Shown: piece by piece, positions 22,164 to 31,568 of the stretch | Layout of the letters: every line of letters starts with the position of its first letter | How positions within the stretch are numbered: the stretch's first letter is position 1 | Assembly: GCF_002933465.1 (NCBI RefSeq) | Contig: NZ_PSZE01000007.1 | Span: 236,740-300,739, forward strand | DNA length: 64,000 bases | DNA from: Nocardia nova | Lineage (GTDB): Bacteria; Actinomycetota; Actinomycetes; Mycobacteriales; Mycobacteriaceae | Reading direction: 5' to 3' | Position numbers and translations under genes: made by a program | Notes under the pieces: generated by a model | What the model was told of the DNA's origin: nothing | What the model saw: the letters and a program-made list of their open reading frames with translations, nothing else | Databases searched by the model: none

Positions 22164-23171
22164 TCAGAGGGATGCGGCGATGCGGTCGCCGATTTCGACC
22201 GTGGAGGCGGTGCCGGTGCGGGCGGCGAGGTCCTTGGCTACCGCGGCTTCGATGCGGGCGGCTTCCTCGGACCGGCCGAGGTGGTTCAGCAGCAGCGAGA
22301 CCGAGAGGATGGCGGCGGTCGGGTCCGCCTTGGACTGGCCGGCGATATCGGGGGCGCTGCCGTGGACCGGTTCGAACATGCTCGGGTTGGCGCCGGAGGC
22401 GTCGATGTTGCCGGAGGCGGCCAGGCCGATGCCACCGGACACCGCCGCGGCCAGGTCGGTGATGATGTCGCCGAACAGGTTGTCGGTGACGATCACGTCG
22501 AAGCGGCCCGGATCGTTGACCATGTGGATCGTCGCGGCGTCGATGTGCTGGTAGGCGACCTCGACCTCGGGGTACTCCGCGCCGACCTCGGTGACGGTGC
22601 GCTGCCACAGCGAACCGGCGAAGCTCAGCACATTGGTCTTGTGGACCAGCGTCAGGTGCTTGCGGCGCTGCTGGGCCTTGTCGAAGGCGTAGCGCACCAC
22701 TCGCTCGATGCCGAAGCGGGTGTTGGTGGAGACCTCGGTGGCCACCTCGTGCGGGGTGTTCACGCGGATCGCGCCGCCGGTACCGGTGTACGGGCCCTCG
22801 GTGCCCTCGCGCACGACGACGAAGTCGATCTCCGGGTCACCGGACAGCGGGCTGGTGACGCCCGGGTACAGCTTCGACGGACGCAGGTTCACGTGGTGGT
22901 CGAGCGCGAAGCGGGTGTGCAACAGCAGACCGCGCTCGAGCAGGCCGCTGGGGACCGACGGATCACCGATCGCACCCAGCAGGATGGCGTCGTGCTGCTT
23001 CAACTCCGGCAGCACCGACTCCGGCAGCACCTCGCCGGTCGCGTGGTAGCGCTTGGCACCCAAGTCGTACTCGGTCTTCTCGACCCCGGGCACGACCACG
23101 TCGAGTACCTTGAGCGCCTCGGCGATGACCTCGGGCCCGATACCGTCACCGGCGATGACAGCCAGCTTCAT
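22164..23171 (-). CDS. leuB: 3-isopropylmalate dehydrogenase
   Basis: LeuB (335 residues) oxidatively decarboxylates 3-isopropylmalate to 2-ketoisocaproate with NAD, the third step specific to leucine. It has the beta-decarboxylating dehydrogenase signatures [28 protein letters not shown] and [14 protein letters not shown], plus [13 protein letters not shown] at the cofactor loop. It is monocistronic here; serA lies 286 bases upstream in the same direction. I see no copy of the leuC/ilvB palindrome in its upstream region. Confidence 0.97.
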   Translation of the reverse strand: MKLAVIAGDGIGPEVIAEALKVLDVVVPGVEKTEYDLGAKRYHATGEVLPESVLPELKQHDAILLGAIGDPSVPSGLLERGLLLHTRFALDHHVNLRPSKLYPGVTSPLSGDPEIDFVVVREGTEGPYTGTGGAIRVNTPHEVATEVSTNTRFGIERVVRYAFDKAQQRRKHLTLVHKTNVLSFAGSLWQRTVTEVGAEYPEVEVAYQHIDAATIHMVNDPGRFDVIVTDNLFGDIITDLAAAVSGGIGLAASGNIDASGANPSMFEPVHGSAPDIAGQSKADPTAAILSVSLLLNHLGRSEEAARIEAAVAKDLAARTGTASTVEIGDRIAASL

Positions 23172-23369
23172 ATGACAACGCTCCGTTCGTTCCTGCTCGC
23201 GGCTCGCAACGCGTCTGCGGCCGAATCAGCCAAGGGCGGTCGATCGGCGGCGTAGCGCCCGGCCGGATCGCCGACACCGTCACACTATCGGTCCTGCGAA
23301 TCACCCCGATAACCAGGGCAAGCCGCTCCCAATGAGTGAGATCGGACGGCACATCGGCCGAACGCACAA

Positions 23370-23415
23370 TGCGCGCGAATCCTGCTCCGCACCATGGCGG
23401 TTGGATTCGCGCGCA
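23370..23415 (-). terminator. serA terminator
   Basis: A 13-bp perfect stem (TGCGCGCGAATCC / GGATTCGCGCGCA) with a 20-base loop lies 43 bases beyond the serA stop. Confidence 0.78.
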
Positions 23416-23457
23416 CTGTAACGTACTGCGGCCGAGCCGATTCCGGCCCGGAATACC

Positions 23458-25056
23458 TCAGCTCAGGTCGACCTGAACGACCTTCGCCGCACCCACGGCC
23501 TCGGCGATCGAGGACTGCACCTCGCCCGGGACGGATTCCTCGACGCGCAGGATGACCGTCGCGCCTTCCTTGTCGATGTCCTGGCTCAGCTGTGCGGCCT
23601 TGATGTCGATGGCCGCCTCGCCGAGCTTGGTGCCGATCTTGCCCAGCGCACCCGGGCGGTCGTCGTAGTTGAGGATCGCCAGGTTGAGGCCCTCGGCGCG
23701 CATGTCGTAGTTGCGGCCGTTGATATTGACGATCTTCTCGACCTGAGCGGGCTCGGTCAGGGTGCCGGCGACGTTCAGGGTGCGGCCGTCGCCGAATACG
23801 GCACGCAGGTCGACCAGGCTGCGGTGGGTCGGGCTCTCGCTGTGGGTGGTGACGGAGGCCTCGAGGCCCCGCTCCGCGGCCAGCGACGGGGCGTTGACGA
23901 AGGTGACCGCGTCCTCGATGTGCGCGGAGAACACGCCACGCAGCGCCGAGAGCTCCAGCACCGCAACATCTTCCGAGGACAGCTCGCCGCGCACCTGGAT
24001 CTCGAGCGAGACCGGCAGCTCGTCGGCGAGGGCGCCCAGCAGCACACCCTGCTTGCGGACGATGTCCAGCCAGGGGGCGACGATCTCGCTGACCGCGCCA
24101 CCGGCGACGTTCACCGCTCCGGGCACGAACTCGCCGGCGAGGGCGAGCTGTACCGACTTGGCGACATCGGTTCCGGCGCGGTCCTGAGCCTCGGCGGTGG
24201 AGGCGCCCAGGTGCGGGGTGACGACGACCTGCGGCAGCTCGAACAGCGGGCTGTCGGTCGACGGCTCGGTCTCGAACACGTCGATGCCGGCGGCGCGCAC
24301 GTGGCCGGAGGTGATGGCGTCGGCCAGGGCCTGCTCGTCGATCAGACCACCGCGGGCGGCGTTGACGATGATGACGCCCTTCTTGGTCTTGGCCAGGGTC
24401 TCCTTGTTCAGCATGCCCTTGGTCTCAGGGGTCTTGGGCAGGTGGATGGAGATGAAGTCGGCGCGCTCGAGCACCTCGTCCAGGCTCAGCAGCTCGATGC
24501 CCAGCTGGGCGGCGCGGGCCGGGGAGGTGTAGGGGTCGTATGCGATGACCTTGGTCTCGAAGGCGGCCAGGCGCTGCGCGAACAGCTGGCCGATGCGGCC
24601 CAGGCCGATCACGCCGACGGTCTTGCCGAAGATCTCGACACCGTTGAACTTGCTGCGCTGCCACGTGTGCTCGCGCAGGGTGGCGTCGGCGGCCGGGATC
24701 TGGCGGGCGGCGGCCAGCAGCAGGGTGACGGCGTGCTCGGCGGCAGTGTGGATGTTGGAGGTCGGCGCGTTGACGACCATGACACCACGCTCGGTGGCCG
24801 CGGGCACGTCGACGTTGTCGAGGCCGACGCCGGCGCGGGCGACGATCTTGAGGTTCTTGCCGGCCTCGAGCACCTCGGCGTCAACGGTGGTGGCCGAACG
24901 GACCAGCAGCGCGTCGGCCTCGGGCACGGCGGCCAGCAGCTCGGGTCGATTGGGGCCGTCGACCCAGCGAACCTCGACACCGTCACCGAGCGCATCGACG
25001 GTCGACTGGGCGAGCTTGTCGGCGATCAGAACAACAGGACGGCCATTTTGGCTCAC
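23458..25056 (-). CDS. serA: D-3-phosphoglycerate dehydrogenase
   Basis: SerA (532 residues) oxidises 3-phosphoglycerate to start serine synthesis. It is the long form: substrate domain, NAD Rossmann domain (VGVIGLGRIGQ), catalytic segments NAARGGLIDE and TPHLGAST, an allosteric substrate-binding domain, and a C-terminal ACT domain (LNYDDRPGALGKIGTKLGE) that senses serine. It is the last conserved gene before the accessory block; in M. tuberculosis ilvC lies only a few genes away. Confidence 0.97.
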   Translation of the reverse strand: MSQNGRPVVLIADKLAQSTVDALGDGVEVRWVDGPNRPELLAAVPEADALLVRSATTVDAEVLEAGKNLKIVARAGVGLDNVDVPAATERGVMVVNAPTSNIHTAAEHAVTLLLAAARQIPAADATLREHTWQRSKFNGVEIFGKTVGVIGLGRIGQLFAQRLAAFETKVIAYDPYTSPARAAQLGIELLSLDEVLERADFISIHLPKTPETKGMLNKETLAKTKKGVIIVNAARGGLIDEQALADAITSGHVRAAGIDVFETEPSTDSPLFELPQVVVTPHLGASTAEAQDRAGTDVAKSVQLALAGEFVPGAVNVAGGAVSEIVAPWLDIVRKQGVLLGALADELPVSLEIQVRGELSSEDVAVLELSALRGVFSAHIEDAVTFVNAPSLAAERGLEASVTTHSESPTHRSLVDLRAVFGDGRTLNVAGTLTEPAQVEKIVNINGRNYDMRAEGLNLAILNYDDRPGALGKIGTKLGEAAIDIKAAQLSQDIDKEGATVILRVEESVPGEVQSSIAEAVGAAKVVQVDLS

Positions 25057-25206
25057 TGTGGGGCACTCCTGGGGAAAGAGGTCGGCATTTACCGCGGACC
25101 AGCTTAATGGTCGCGCTCCGGCGTCGGCGTACCGCCCGGTAGGCAGGCGCCCTCACACCGTCGCCGAACCAGGGCCGCGCGGTATCCGGCCCCGGACGCG
25201 AAGGAG

Positions 25207-25230
25207 CCCCGCATCTCGAAAGATACGGGG
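25207..25230 (-). terminator. Cold-shock gene terminator
   Basis: A 10-bp stem with one G-U pair (CCCCGTATCT / AGATGCGGGG) is closed by a TTCG tetraloop, 61 bases after the stop of the cold-shock gene at 25292. Confidence 0.82.
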
Positions 25231-25291
25231 CCCCACTGTAAGTCGCGGACAGTTCACGCTACGTAAAGTGGCGCGCAGTCAGCGGACTCGA

Positions 25292-25495
25292 TCAGAGAAC
25301 GCTTACGTTCTGAGCCTGCGGACCCTTCTGGCCCTGGCCGATCTCGAACTGCACGCGCTGCCCCTCGTCGAGGGACCGGAATCCGCTACCGCTCACAGCC
25401 GAGTAGTGCACGAACACATCGGGACCACCGTCGTCCTGAGCGATGAACCCGAAGCCCTTCTCGCTGTTGAACCACTTCACTACGCCTTGCGCCAT
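25292..25495 (-). CDS. Cold-shock domain protein (CspA type)
   Basis: This 67-residue single OB-fold protein binds single-stranded RNA/DNA. It has the RNP1 motif [11 protein letters not shown]2 DVFVHYSAV, and starts [20 protein letters not shown] lies 6 bases before the ATG. The upstream 257 bases to the next terminator are gene-free and could include a long 5' leader, as cold-shock mRNAs often have, but no conserved cold box was identified. Confidence 0.97.
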   Translation of the reverse strand: MAQGVVKWFNSEKGFGFIAQDDGGPDVFVHYSAVSGSGFRSLDEGQRVQFEIGQGQKGPQAQNVSVL

Positions 25496-25752
25496 TTCAT
25501 ACCTTCTGTAGACGAGCCGAGCCGACCAACTTCACGGTCGGGCCGGTCTCAGTGATCCAGCCTGCCACGGACCGCGTCGTCGCGCCACTACAGTGGTCAC
25601 CCCCCGGGGGGAAACCGCATCCGAAGCGATAAACCGGCTTTTCGCGTGGAGCGCGCCGTGATCGTCCCGTGATAGCGCGGCGGGCCGCGCCCGAGCCACC
25701 GCGACGAGCCGGCGGAAATCGTGCGCGCGACTGTCCGGCCGCAGAAATGGGT

Positions 25753-25780
25753 CGACCCCGGACACCGCGGTCCGGGGTCG
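25753..25780 (-). terminator. Terminator after the 38-residue mini-gene
   Basis: A 10-bp perfect stem (CGACCCCGGA / TCCGGGGTCG) with an 8-base loop lies 35 bases downstream of the small reading frame at 25815-25931 and supports it as a separate transcript. Confidence 0.7.
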
Positions 25781-25814
25781 GCCCGAGGTCGCGTCGTGCG
25801 ACCGAAATCAGTGA

Positions 25815-25931
25815 TCAGCCACCGAAAGAGCCGGTCCACAGGGTGTTGACCAGGCCGTGGAAGGCGGCACCCAGGGTGTCGAACAGGCCGTTCACAGCAG
25901 CACTACCGGTGTCGATGATAACGGGGATCAT
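25815..25931 (-). CDS. 38-residue hydrophobic mini-protein of unknown function
   Basis: This frame was too short for standard gene calling. It reads MIPVIIDTGSAAVNGLFDTL followed by about 18 further residues and ends WTGSFGG. GAAGAGG lies 5 bases before the ATG and a strong terminator follows, so it has the parts of a real gene. The peptide is an amphipathic helix rich in G, A, L, V, F with no charged cluster, suggesting membrane association. I know no family. It sits between two cold-shock genes on the same strand with its own spacing. Confidence 0.6.
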   Translation of the reverse strand: MIPVIIDTGSAAVNGLFDTLGAAFHGLVNTLWTGSFGG

Positions 25932-26040
25932 AAATACCTCTTCGTTGTTTCAATTCAGTCGTACAAACTGACGATCAACATATCGAGGGCCCATAAAGGC
26001 GCGTTAACCCGTTGTCGGGAAAAGTGATCTGCCCGACAGG

Positions 26041-26277
26041 TCACAGTTCGTGTGGCTCGGGCCACAGTCGACGCATCGGCTCGATTCGGACACCCTTGGC
26101 CTCCGGGCCCGCCTTGGTATGGCGTACGTCGAACTCGACGCGCTGGCCCTGTACCAATCGCCGGAAACCGTCGCCGTGAACCTCGGTGTATTCGACGAAA
26201 ACTTCGGCTCCGCCGGCATCCGGGATTATGAAACCGAAGCCTTTCTCACTGTCGAACCACTTCACCGTGCCATGCAA
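26041..26277 (-). CDS. Second cold-shock domain protein with C-terminal extension
   Basis: This 78-residue protein has the cold-shock fold ([29 protein letters not shown]). RNP2 is changed from the usual DVFVHYS to EVFVEYT: the nucleic-acid-contacting histidine is glutamate. A short C-terminal tail ([10 protein letters not shown]) goes beyond the normal length. It is a diverged paralogue of the gene at 25292, likely with altered RNA binding (inference). Confidence 0.9.
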   Translation of the reverse strand: MHGTVKWFDSEKGFGFIIPDAGGAEVFVEYTEVHGDGFRRLVQGQRVEFDVRHTKAGPEAKGVRIEPMRRLWPEPHEL

Positions 26278-26365
26278 CTACGCTTCTCACTCACTTCTCG
26301 ACGTCGGGCCAGGCAGAGGGTAACCGGCCCCCCACCGACAGTCCAGCGCTCGCGTCCGCCGCCGC

Positions 26366-27181
26366 TCACTCCGGCAGCGGACGACGCAATTCATGTTGCA
26401 GCGCTTCCAGTTCCGCGCCGCCGGCCATCTGCCGGGTCAGTTCCGGAAGGTCGATCTGCGACTTGTCGTAGCCGCCGAGTGCGCGGCCGCGCCGCAGCAG
26501 CAGGAATCGGTCGCCGACCGGATACGCGTGATGTGGATTGTGCGTGATCAGCACGACTCCGAGGCCGCGATCCCGGGCCTGCGCGACATAGCGCAGCACC
26601 ACGCCGGACTGTTTGACGCCGAGCGCGGCGGTCGGTTCGTCGAGGATGAGGACCTTCGCGCCGTAATGGACCGCGCGGGCGATCGCCACACACTGCCGCT
26701 GCCCGCCCGACAACGTGCCGACCGGCTGTTCCAGATCGCGAACCTCGATTCCCATGTCCGACAACGCCGTCCGGGTGATCTCGCGCGCGGTCGCTCGATC
26801 CAGCAGGCGCAAGGGCCCGACGCCCCTGGTCGGCTCCGAGCCGAGGACGAAGTTGCGCCAGACACTCATCAGCGGCACGACCGCCAGGTCCTGGTAGACG
26901 GTGGCGATACCGCGGTCCAATGCCTCGCGCGGCGAGGCGAACCGGGTCGGCTCACCGTCGATGCGCAGCTCACCGGCATCGTGGCGATGAACGCCGGCGA
27001 GGATTTTGATCAGGGTCGACTTCCCGGCGCCGTTGTCGCCGAGTACGCAGGTGACCTCCCCGGCCCGCACGACCATCGAGATGTCCGCGAGGGCGACGAC
27101 GCCGCCGTAACTCTTCCCGATATTCACCGTCTCGATCAGTGGCGTGGATGTGGGCTGCGCCGCCGTCTGCTGAGAAGTCAT
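26366..27181 (-). CDS. ABC sugar importer ATPase (single domain)
   Basis: This 271-residue ATPase has Walker [11 protein letters not shown]-loop VYQDLAVVP, signature [14 protein letters not shown], Walker [12 protein letters not shown] and H-loop ITHNPHHA. It is the FrcA-like one-domain type, not the double-domain RbsA type. Its ATG overlaps the permease stop (ATGA), so it is translated with the permease as the last gene of a binding protein-permease-ATPase operon. Confidence 0.93.
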   Translation of the reverse strand: MTSQQTAAQPTSTPLIETVNIGKSYGGVVALADISMVVRAGEVTCVLGDNGAGKSTLIKILAGVHRHDAGELRIDGEPTRFASPREALDRGIATVYQDLAVVPLMSVWRNFVLGSEPTRGVGPLRLLDRATAREITRTALSDMGIEVRDLEQPVGTLSGGQRQCVAIARAVHYGAKVLILDEPTAALGVKQSGVVLRYVAQARDRGLGVVLITHNPHHAYPVGDRFLLLRRGRALGGYDKSQIDLPELTRQMAGGAELEALQHELRRPLPE

Positions 27182-28227
27182 CGGCGCAACCTTTCCGCGC
27201 GCTTGGCGAAGGCGTTGTTGACCAGAACCGCGGCGAGCAGCAGCACCCCGAGGAAGAGCATGAACCAGTCGCTGTCCCAGCGCGCGAACACGATCCCCTG
27301 CCGGGCCATGCCGAAGATCAGCGCGCCGATGGCCGCGCCCAGCACCGATCCGAATCCGCCGGTGAGCAGGCAACCGCCGACGACCGCGGCGATGATGTAC
27401 TGAAATTCCAGCCCCACGCCCTGGTTCGCCTGCACACTCGCGAACCGCAGCAGATTGCAGGAGCCGACGAGCCAGCCCGCGAGGGCGGTGCCCATGAACA
27501 GCAGGATCTTCGTCCGCGCCGCCGGCACACCGACGGCACGTGCGCTGGGCAGCGAACCGCCGACCGCGTAGATCCAGTTGCCGAAGCGGGTGCGCACCAG
27601 CACCACCGTCGCCACCGCGGTGACGGCGATCCACCACAGCACCGAGGCCTGGACGCGGGCGTCACCGAGATTCGTCGTCGCCGCGAAAACCCAACCGGCC
27701 GAGGCGTATCCGGGCGCGGAACGGATTCCCGACACCTGCACGGTCCCCGTGACCAGCCGTGTGACGCCGAGGTTGAGACCCTGCAGCGCCAGGAACGTAC
27801 CCAGGGTGACGATGAAACTGGGCAGGCCGGTGCGCATCACCACCCACCCGTTCAGCGCGCCGACCACGAGCGCGAAGAGCAGCGAAACGCCCAGCGCGAA
27901 CCACACGTTCCATCCCGCGTGTACCGCGAGCATGGCCGTCACCAAGGCTGTCGACGCGGTCATCACCCCGGCGGACAGATCGAATTCGCCCCCGATCATC
28001 AGCAGCGCCACCGCGACGGCCATGATGCCGAGCGTCGAGGCGTCGTCGAGCCAGGTGGCTACCCCGAGGGGGCTGAGGAACCGGTCGGTGATCACGGCGA
28101 AGAAGACGAATACCACCAGCGCGCCCAGACCGGCGCCGATTTCGGGCCGCACGATCAGCCGGTTCAGCAGCGGCGGCCGGATCGCGGCGGGAGCGGTGGT
28201 TTCGGAAAACGTTGCGGTGTCGGTCAT
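27178..28227 (-). CDS. ABC sugar importer permease (RbsC/FrcC family)
   Basis: This 349-residue protein has about ten hydrophobic helices and the BPD_transp_2 family segments [20 protein letters not shown] and [20 protein letters not shown]. It would form the membrane channel of a carbohydrate importer. It lies 13 bases after the binding-protein gene and overlaps the ATPase gene. Confidence 0.93.
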   Translation of the reverse strand: MTDTATFSETTAPAAIRPPLLNRLIVRPEIGAGLGALVVFVFFAVITDRFLSPLGVATWLDDASTLGIMAVAVALLMIGGEFDLSAGVMTASTALVTAMLAVHAGWNVWFALGVSLLFALVVGALNGWVVMRTGLPSFIVTLGTFLALQGLNLGVTRLVTGTVQVSGIRSAPGYASAGWVFAATTNLGDARVQASVLWWIAVTAVATVVLVRTRFGNWIYAVGGSLPSARAVGVPAARTKILLFMGTALAGWLVGSCNLLRFASVQANQGVGLEFQYIIAAVVGGCLLTGGFGSVLGAAIGALIFGMARQGIVFARWDSDWFMLFLGVLLLAAVLVNNAFAKRAERLRR

Positions 28228-28240
28228 TACAGCTCCCTGC

Positions 28241-29266
28241 TCAGCGCGTGCCCTGCGCCACGAGGGCGGCGATGGCGTCGACGTTGCTCTTGTCCACGAA
28301 GGCGGGTCCGGTCTGCACCGGCATCCCGCCCCCGACCGTGTTGAGATTGCGCCGATACAGCTGCAGCATCACGACCGGCAGATATCCTTGTTCGTACTGC
28401 TGCTGGTCGACCGCGAACAGCAGGGTTCCGGCCCGGATCGCGCTCACCACATCGGAATTCAGGTCGAATGTGGCGACGCTGGCCCGGGAGTGGGATTCAC
28501 GCACTCCGTCGACCGCGCGGGCGGCGATCTGTGAATTGAGGGTCAGCACCGCGTCGATCGAGTGGTCGGCCTCCAGCGCTCCCTTGATCCGCGACTGCGC
28601 ATCGGCCGGGTTGTTGATGTCGACCTGCAAGGTGGTGGCAGTGCCGCCGAATCCGTCGATCGCGCCGGCGCAGCGGTCGTTGGCGCCGATATTGCCGGCC
28701 TCGTGGATGACGCAGAGCATCCTGGCCCGGCCGGCCTCACGCAGGCGTTTGCCGGCGGCTGTCCCCGCCTGTCGCTCACTCTGCCCGACATGTCCGATCG
28801 CACCGGCGGCCGCGCTGTCGGCTTCGCCGGAGTTGATCGTGACGACCGGAATTCCCGCCGCGACGGCATGCTCGACGGACGGGCGCAACGCCGGCGGATT
28901 GGCCATCGACACCACCAAACCGTCCACATGCTGCGCCACCGCGTTGTCCACCAGCTTGGCCTGCTCCCCCGGATCCCCCGAGGAGTTGTATTCGACCCGG
29001 ATGCCCAGATCCTTACCGGCCGCCTCGGCGCCGTTCTTCACCACGTTCCAGAACGCGTCGCCGGGGCTGCCGTGCGTGACCACGGCGACAGAGCTCAGCG
29101 GAGCCGTCGAAACCGTTGCGGGAGTGTGTGATTCGGAGACATCGGCGCCGGGCCCACTGCACGCCGCGAGGATCGCGGTGAGAGCCAGCCATGGCCCGAG
29201 CCGCCGTACGAAGCCGCGCCGCCGCGCGGGAGGACGGACGGGAATCCGGTGTGGCCGTATGGTCAT
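28241..29266 (-). CDS. Sugar-binding lipoprotein of the ABC importer
   Basis: This 341-residue protein starts with an Arg-rich n-region and a lipobox LTAILAAC (Cys near residue 36), so it should be lipid-anchored outside the membrane. The rest is a periplasmic-binding-protein type I (RbsB-like) domain: VTHGSPGDAFWNVVKNGAE, VDGLVVSMANPPAL, AAGIPVVTINSGE. GGAGG lies 4 bases before ATG 29266. The ligand, a pentose, hexose or inositol-type sugar by family, cannot be told from sequence. It is divergent from a MarR gene that may regulate the operon. Confidence 0.9.
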   Translation of the reverse strand: MTIRPHRIPVRPPARRRGFVRRLGPWLALTAILAACSGPGADVSESHTPATVSTAPLSSVAVVTHGSPGDAFWNVVKNGAEAAGKDLGIRVEYNSSGDPGEQAKLVDNAVAQHVDGLVVSMANPPALRPSVEHAVAAGIPVVTINSGEADSAAAGAIGHVGQSERQAGTAAGKRLREAGRARMLCVIHEAGNIGANDRCAGAIDGFGGTATTLQVDINNPADAQSRIKGALEADHSIDAVLTLNSQIAARAVDGVRESHSRASVATFDLNSDVVSAIRAGTLLFAVDQQQYEQGYLPVVMLQLYRRNLNTVGGGMPVQTGPAFVDKSNVDAIAALVAQGTR

Positions 29267-29417
29267 CGCGCCTCCGGGCATTCGACAGAACAAGGCGGGC
29301 ACTCGTTCCGGAGCACTCCAGGTGTATTGAACACCACCGGACCGGCCGCGACCGGTGACACGCGTCCATGGGTGGCGCCTCGCGTGGGCCTTGATCGCGG
29401 CGACTACCCTCGTCAAC

Positions 29418-29909
29418 ATGGTTGTCGGAAAACGCGGGAGAGCCCCGATCGACAGCCCCGGATTCGAGCTGCCGCTGCTGCTGTTCGCCGGGTTCCGCTC
29501 GCTCATCGACGAGTTGCACGCCGAGCTGGCGGAGCGGGGGCATCCCGACATGCGCCCGGCCCACGGATTCGCGATGCAGGCGATCGGAGTGCACGGGGCG
29601 ACGGCCAGCGAAATCGGCCGCAAGCTGGGCGTATCCAAGCAGGCGGCGGGCAAGACGGTCGAGAAGCTGACAGCGCTGGGCTACGCCGAACGTGGCGAGG
29701 ATCCCGACGACGCCCGGCGCAAGATCGTCTGCCTGACCCCGCGCGGGATCGACGCGCTGCGGCAGTCGGCCGAGATTTTCGAGCGATTGCGACGCCGCTG
29801 GGTGCACGAACTGGGCGCCCAGCGCGTGCGCGATATGGAGTCCGCGCTGCGCACGATGGTCCCACCGGAAGCGTTCCGCCTCGACGTCGCGGGGTGGCTC
29901 GGGAGCTGA
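29418..29909 (+). CDS. MarR-family transcriptional regulator
   Basis: This 163-residue protein has a winged helix-turn-helix (ATASEIGRKLGVSKQAAGKT as helices 2-3, then the wing GEDPDDARRKIVCLTPRG). ATG 29418 was preferred over the longer frame from 29355 because TACCCT, a -10-like box, ends 7 bases upstream, giving a leaderless mRNA, and the longer N-terminus looks like antisense noise. A perfect palindrome 60 bases after its stop, before the AhpD-like gene, is the best candidate for its operator. Confidence 0.85.
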   Translation: MVVGKRGRAPIDSPGFELPLLLFAGFRSLIDELHAELAERGHPDMRPAHGFAMQAIGVHGATASEIGRKLGVSKQAAGKTVEKLTALGYAERGEDPDDARRKIVCLTPRGIDALRQSAEIFERLRRRWVHELGAQRVRDMESALRTMVPPEAFRLDVAGWLGS

Positions 29910-29947
29910 CCGGCTCCGCCCAGGCGACCGTCGAGGCTTGCCCAATT

Positions 29948-29985
29948 GGACAACCTGGTTTACCGTTTAGACAACCTGGTTGTCT
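29948..29985. promoter_or_regulatory. Paired palindromic operators before the AhpD-like gene
   Basis: AGACAACCTGGTTGTCT (29969-29985) is a perfect 17-bp palindrome. A degraded copy, GGACAACCTGGTTTACC, sits at 29948-29964, centre to centre 21 bases away, two helical turns. The site ends 19 bases before ATG 30005 and has the size and symmetry of a MarR dimer site. Confidence 0.65.
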
Positions 29986-30004
29986 AACTCGAACGGATCG
30001 ACTC

Positions 30005-30565
30005 ATGCATTTCCCCACCCACACCCTCGACTCCGCACCCGCCGAGGCCCGTCGCACGATGACCGCGACCGCCGCGCACGTCGGCTACCTCCCCGCCGCG
30101 GTGGCGAAAATGGCGACCTCACCACGACTGCTCGACGGCTTCATGAAACTCAACGCCCTGTTCGAAGGCAGCACCCTCGACGAACTGTCGCGCGAGGTGC
30201 TGGTGATGACCATGGCCACGCGCAACGAATGCCACCTGTGCGTAGCCATGCACACCGCGAAACTGACCGAGATCGGCGCCGACCCGGAACTGATCACCGC
30301 GCTACGCGAACAGCGCCCCCTCCCCGATCCCCGCCTGGCCGCACTCCAGGAGTTCACCCTCACCGTCGTCGAAACCGCGGGCAACGTCCCCGACGAGCGA
30401 GCGAGCGAATTCCTGTCCCACGGCTACACCACCGAACAGGCCCTCGAGGTGGTGCTGGGAATCGGCACCTACACACTGTCCACGCTGGGCAATCGGCTCA
30501 CCGCGGCGGCACTGGACCCCACCCTGACCGCATTCGCCTGGTCGGCGGGCCCGCACACAGCCTGA
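30005..30565 (+). CDS. Carboxymuconolactone decarboxylase (AhpD-like) family protein
   Basis: This 186-residue protein has the AhpD/CMD helical fold with the redox or catalytic motif ECHLCVAMHTAKL (CxxC plus His), as in AhpD-like peroxidase-recycling disulphide proteins. Substrate is unknown. The long open frame upstream is antisense or out of context; ATG 30005 follows the MarR-type palindrome directly. MarR plus CMD pairs are often oxidant or xenobiotic responsive, which is inference here. Confidence 0.88.
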   Translation: MHFPTHTLDSAPAEARRTMTATAAHVGYLPAAVAKMATSPRLLDGFMKLNALFEGSTLDELSREVLVMTMATRNECHLCVAMHTAKLTEIGADPELITALREQRPLPDPRLAALQEFTLTVVETAGNVPDERASEFLSHGYTTEQALEVVLGIGTYTLSTLGNRLTAAALDPTLTAFAWSAGPHTA

Positions 30566-30647
30566 CAACTGATTGCATGAAGTGGCCGACCAACCGACCC
30601 CGCACACCACTTGACCTCAACCGCACTCGAGCTCTTAGCGTAGCGAC

Positions 30648-31064
30648 ATGACTTTCACCGCGGCCGAACACACCTATCTGACCTCCCAGTCGCTGGGCCG
30701 GCTGGCCACTGTGACGGCGGACGGGCGGCCACAGTTGGCGCCGGTGGGATTTCGGGTGAACGAGGACGGCACGATCGATATCGGCGGGCCGAGTCCGAGC
30801 GCGCAGCGCTACCGCAATGTGCGGGGGAATCCGAATGTGAGCCTGGTCGTCGACGATATGACGCCGGACGATCCGGCCGAGGTGAAGCCCGGCTGGGGTC
30901 GCGGAGTGGAGATCCGCGGCGTCGGCGAGATCCTCGATGTCGACACGCCGCCGGTGGCACCGACATGGTTCGCGCACACCATCATTCGCATTCATCCGCG
31001 GCGGATCCGGAGCTGGCATATCGATCCCGCGAATCCGGACGGCGAGGCGCGGGATGTGAGCTGA
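30648..31064 (+). CDS. PPOX-class F420/FMN-binding split-barrel protein
   Basis: This 138-residue protein is of the actinobacterial PPOX family: YLTSQSLGRLATVTADGRPQ at the N-terminus, SPSAQRYRNVRGNPNVSLVVDD and a C-terminal IRIHPRRIRSWHIDP, all typical of F420-type FDOR-A/B members. The cofactor is inferred. No ribosome-binding site is seen; TAGCGT ends 6 bases before the ATG, so translation is probably leaderless. It stands alone between the AhpD-like gene and two secreted-protein genes. Confidence 0.88.
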   Translation: MTFTAAEHTYLTSQSLGRLATVTADGRPQLAPVGFRVNEDGTIDIGGPSPSAQRYRNVRGNPNVSLVVDDMTPDDPAEVKPGWGRGVEIRGVGEILDVDTPPVAPTWFAHTIIRIHPRRIRSWHIDPANPDGEARDVS

Positions 31065-31154
31065 GCTCTTCTCAGCCCTGGGCGTATCGCGGCCGTGACG
31101 TTCCCACCGAAATCGGCGAAGGTTGCGGGACAAGCGAGTTGAAAGGGGCTGGTC

Positions 31155-31430
31155 GTGTTCGCGACTGCCACGTCCATCCGGATACGCCGAATCCTGGCCA
31201 GGACGGCGATAGCGGGCTTGATTCTGATCGGCATGGTCACCGCGACCACCGGGCAGGGGTCGGCGCAGGCGCCGGCGAGCGAGCCGAGTTCGGTCGGCTG
31301 GTACTACCCGGAAGTGACGCCGTTCGATCCGATACCGCTGGACTACCTGTACGGCCGGAATTCGTGGTATCGGCCGTATTACTCCTGGTATAGGCCCGTT
31401 TACCCACCGGGCTGGTTCGGCAGCAGCTGA
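31155..31430 (+). CDS. Small secreted Tyr/Trp/Pro-rich protein ending PPGWFGSS
   Basis: This 91-residue protein has a signal peptide (core TAIAGLILIGMVTATTG, likely cleavage after GSAQA). The mature chain is about 53 residues and aromatic-rich (WYYPEVTPFDP, SWYRPYYSWYRPVYPP). AAAGGGG lies 8 bases before GTG 31155. The last eight residues, PPGWFGSS, are identical to those of the next gene. No known family. Confidence 0.7.
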   Translation: MFATATSIRIRRILARTAIAGLILIGMVTATTGQGSAQAPASEPSSVGWYYPEVTPFDPIPLDYLYGRNSWYRPYYSWYRPVYPPGWFGSS

Positions 31431-31568
31431 ATCGCAGGACTGGGGGTCAACCCCGAGTCCCCGTCATCCTCGCGACCGATTCGGCCCTGAACCTCGTGCC
31501 ACCACCCGTGACGCGGTGTCCGATTTGCGAGAGACTGCGTGCGGTGTAACTGATTGGAAGGATTCACC

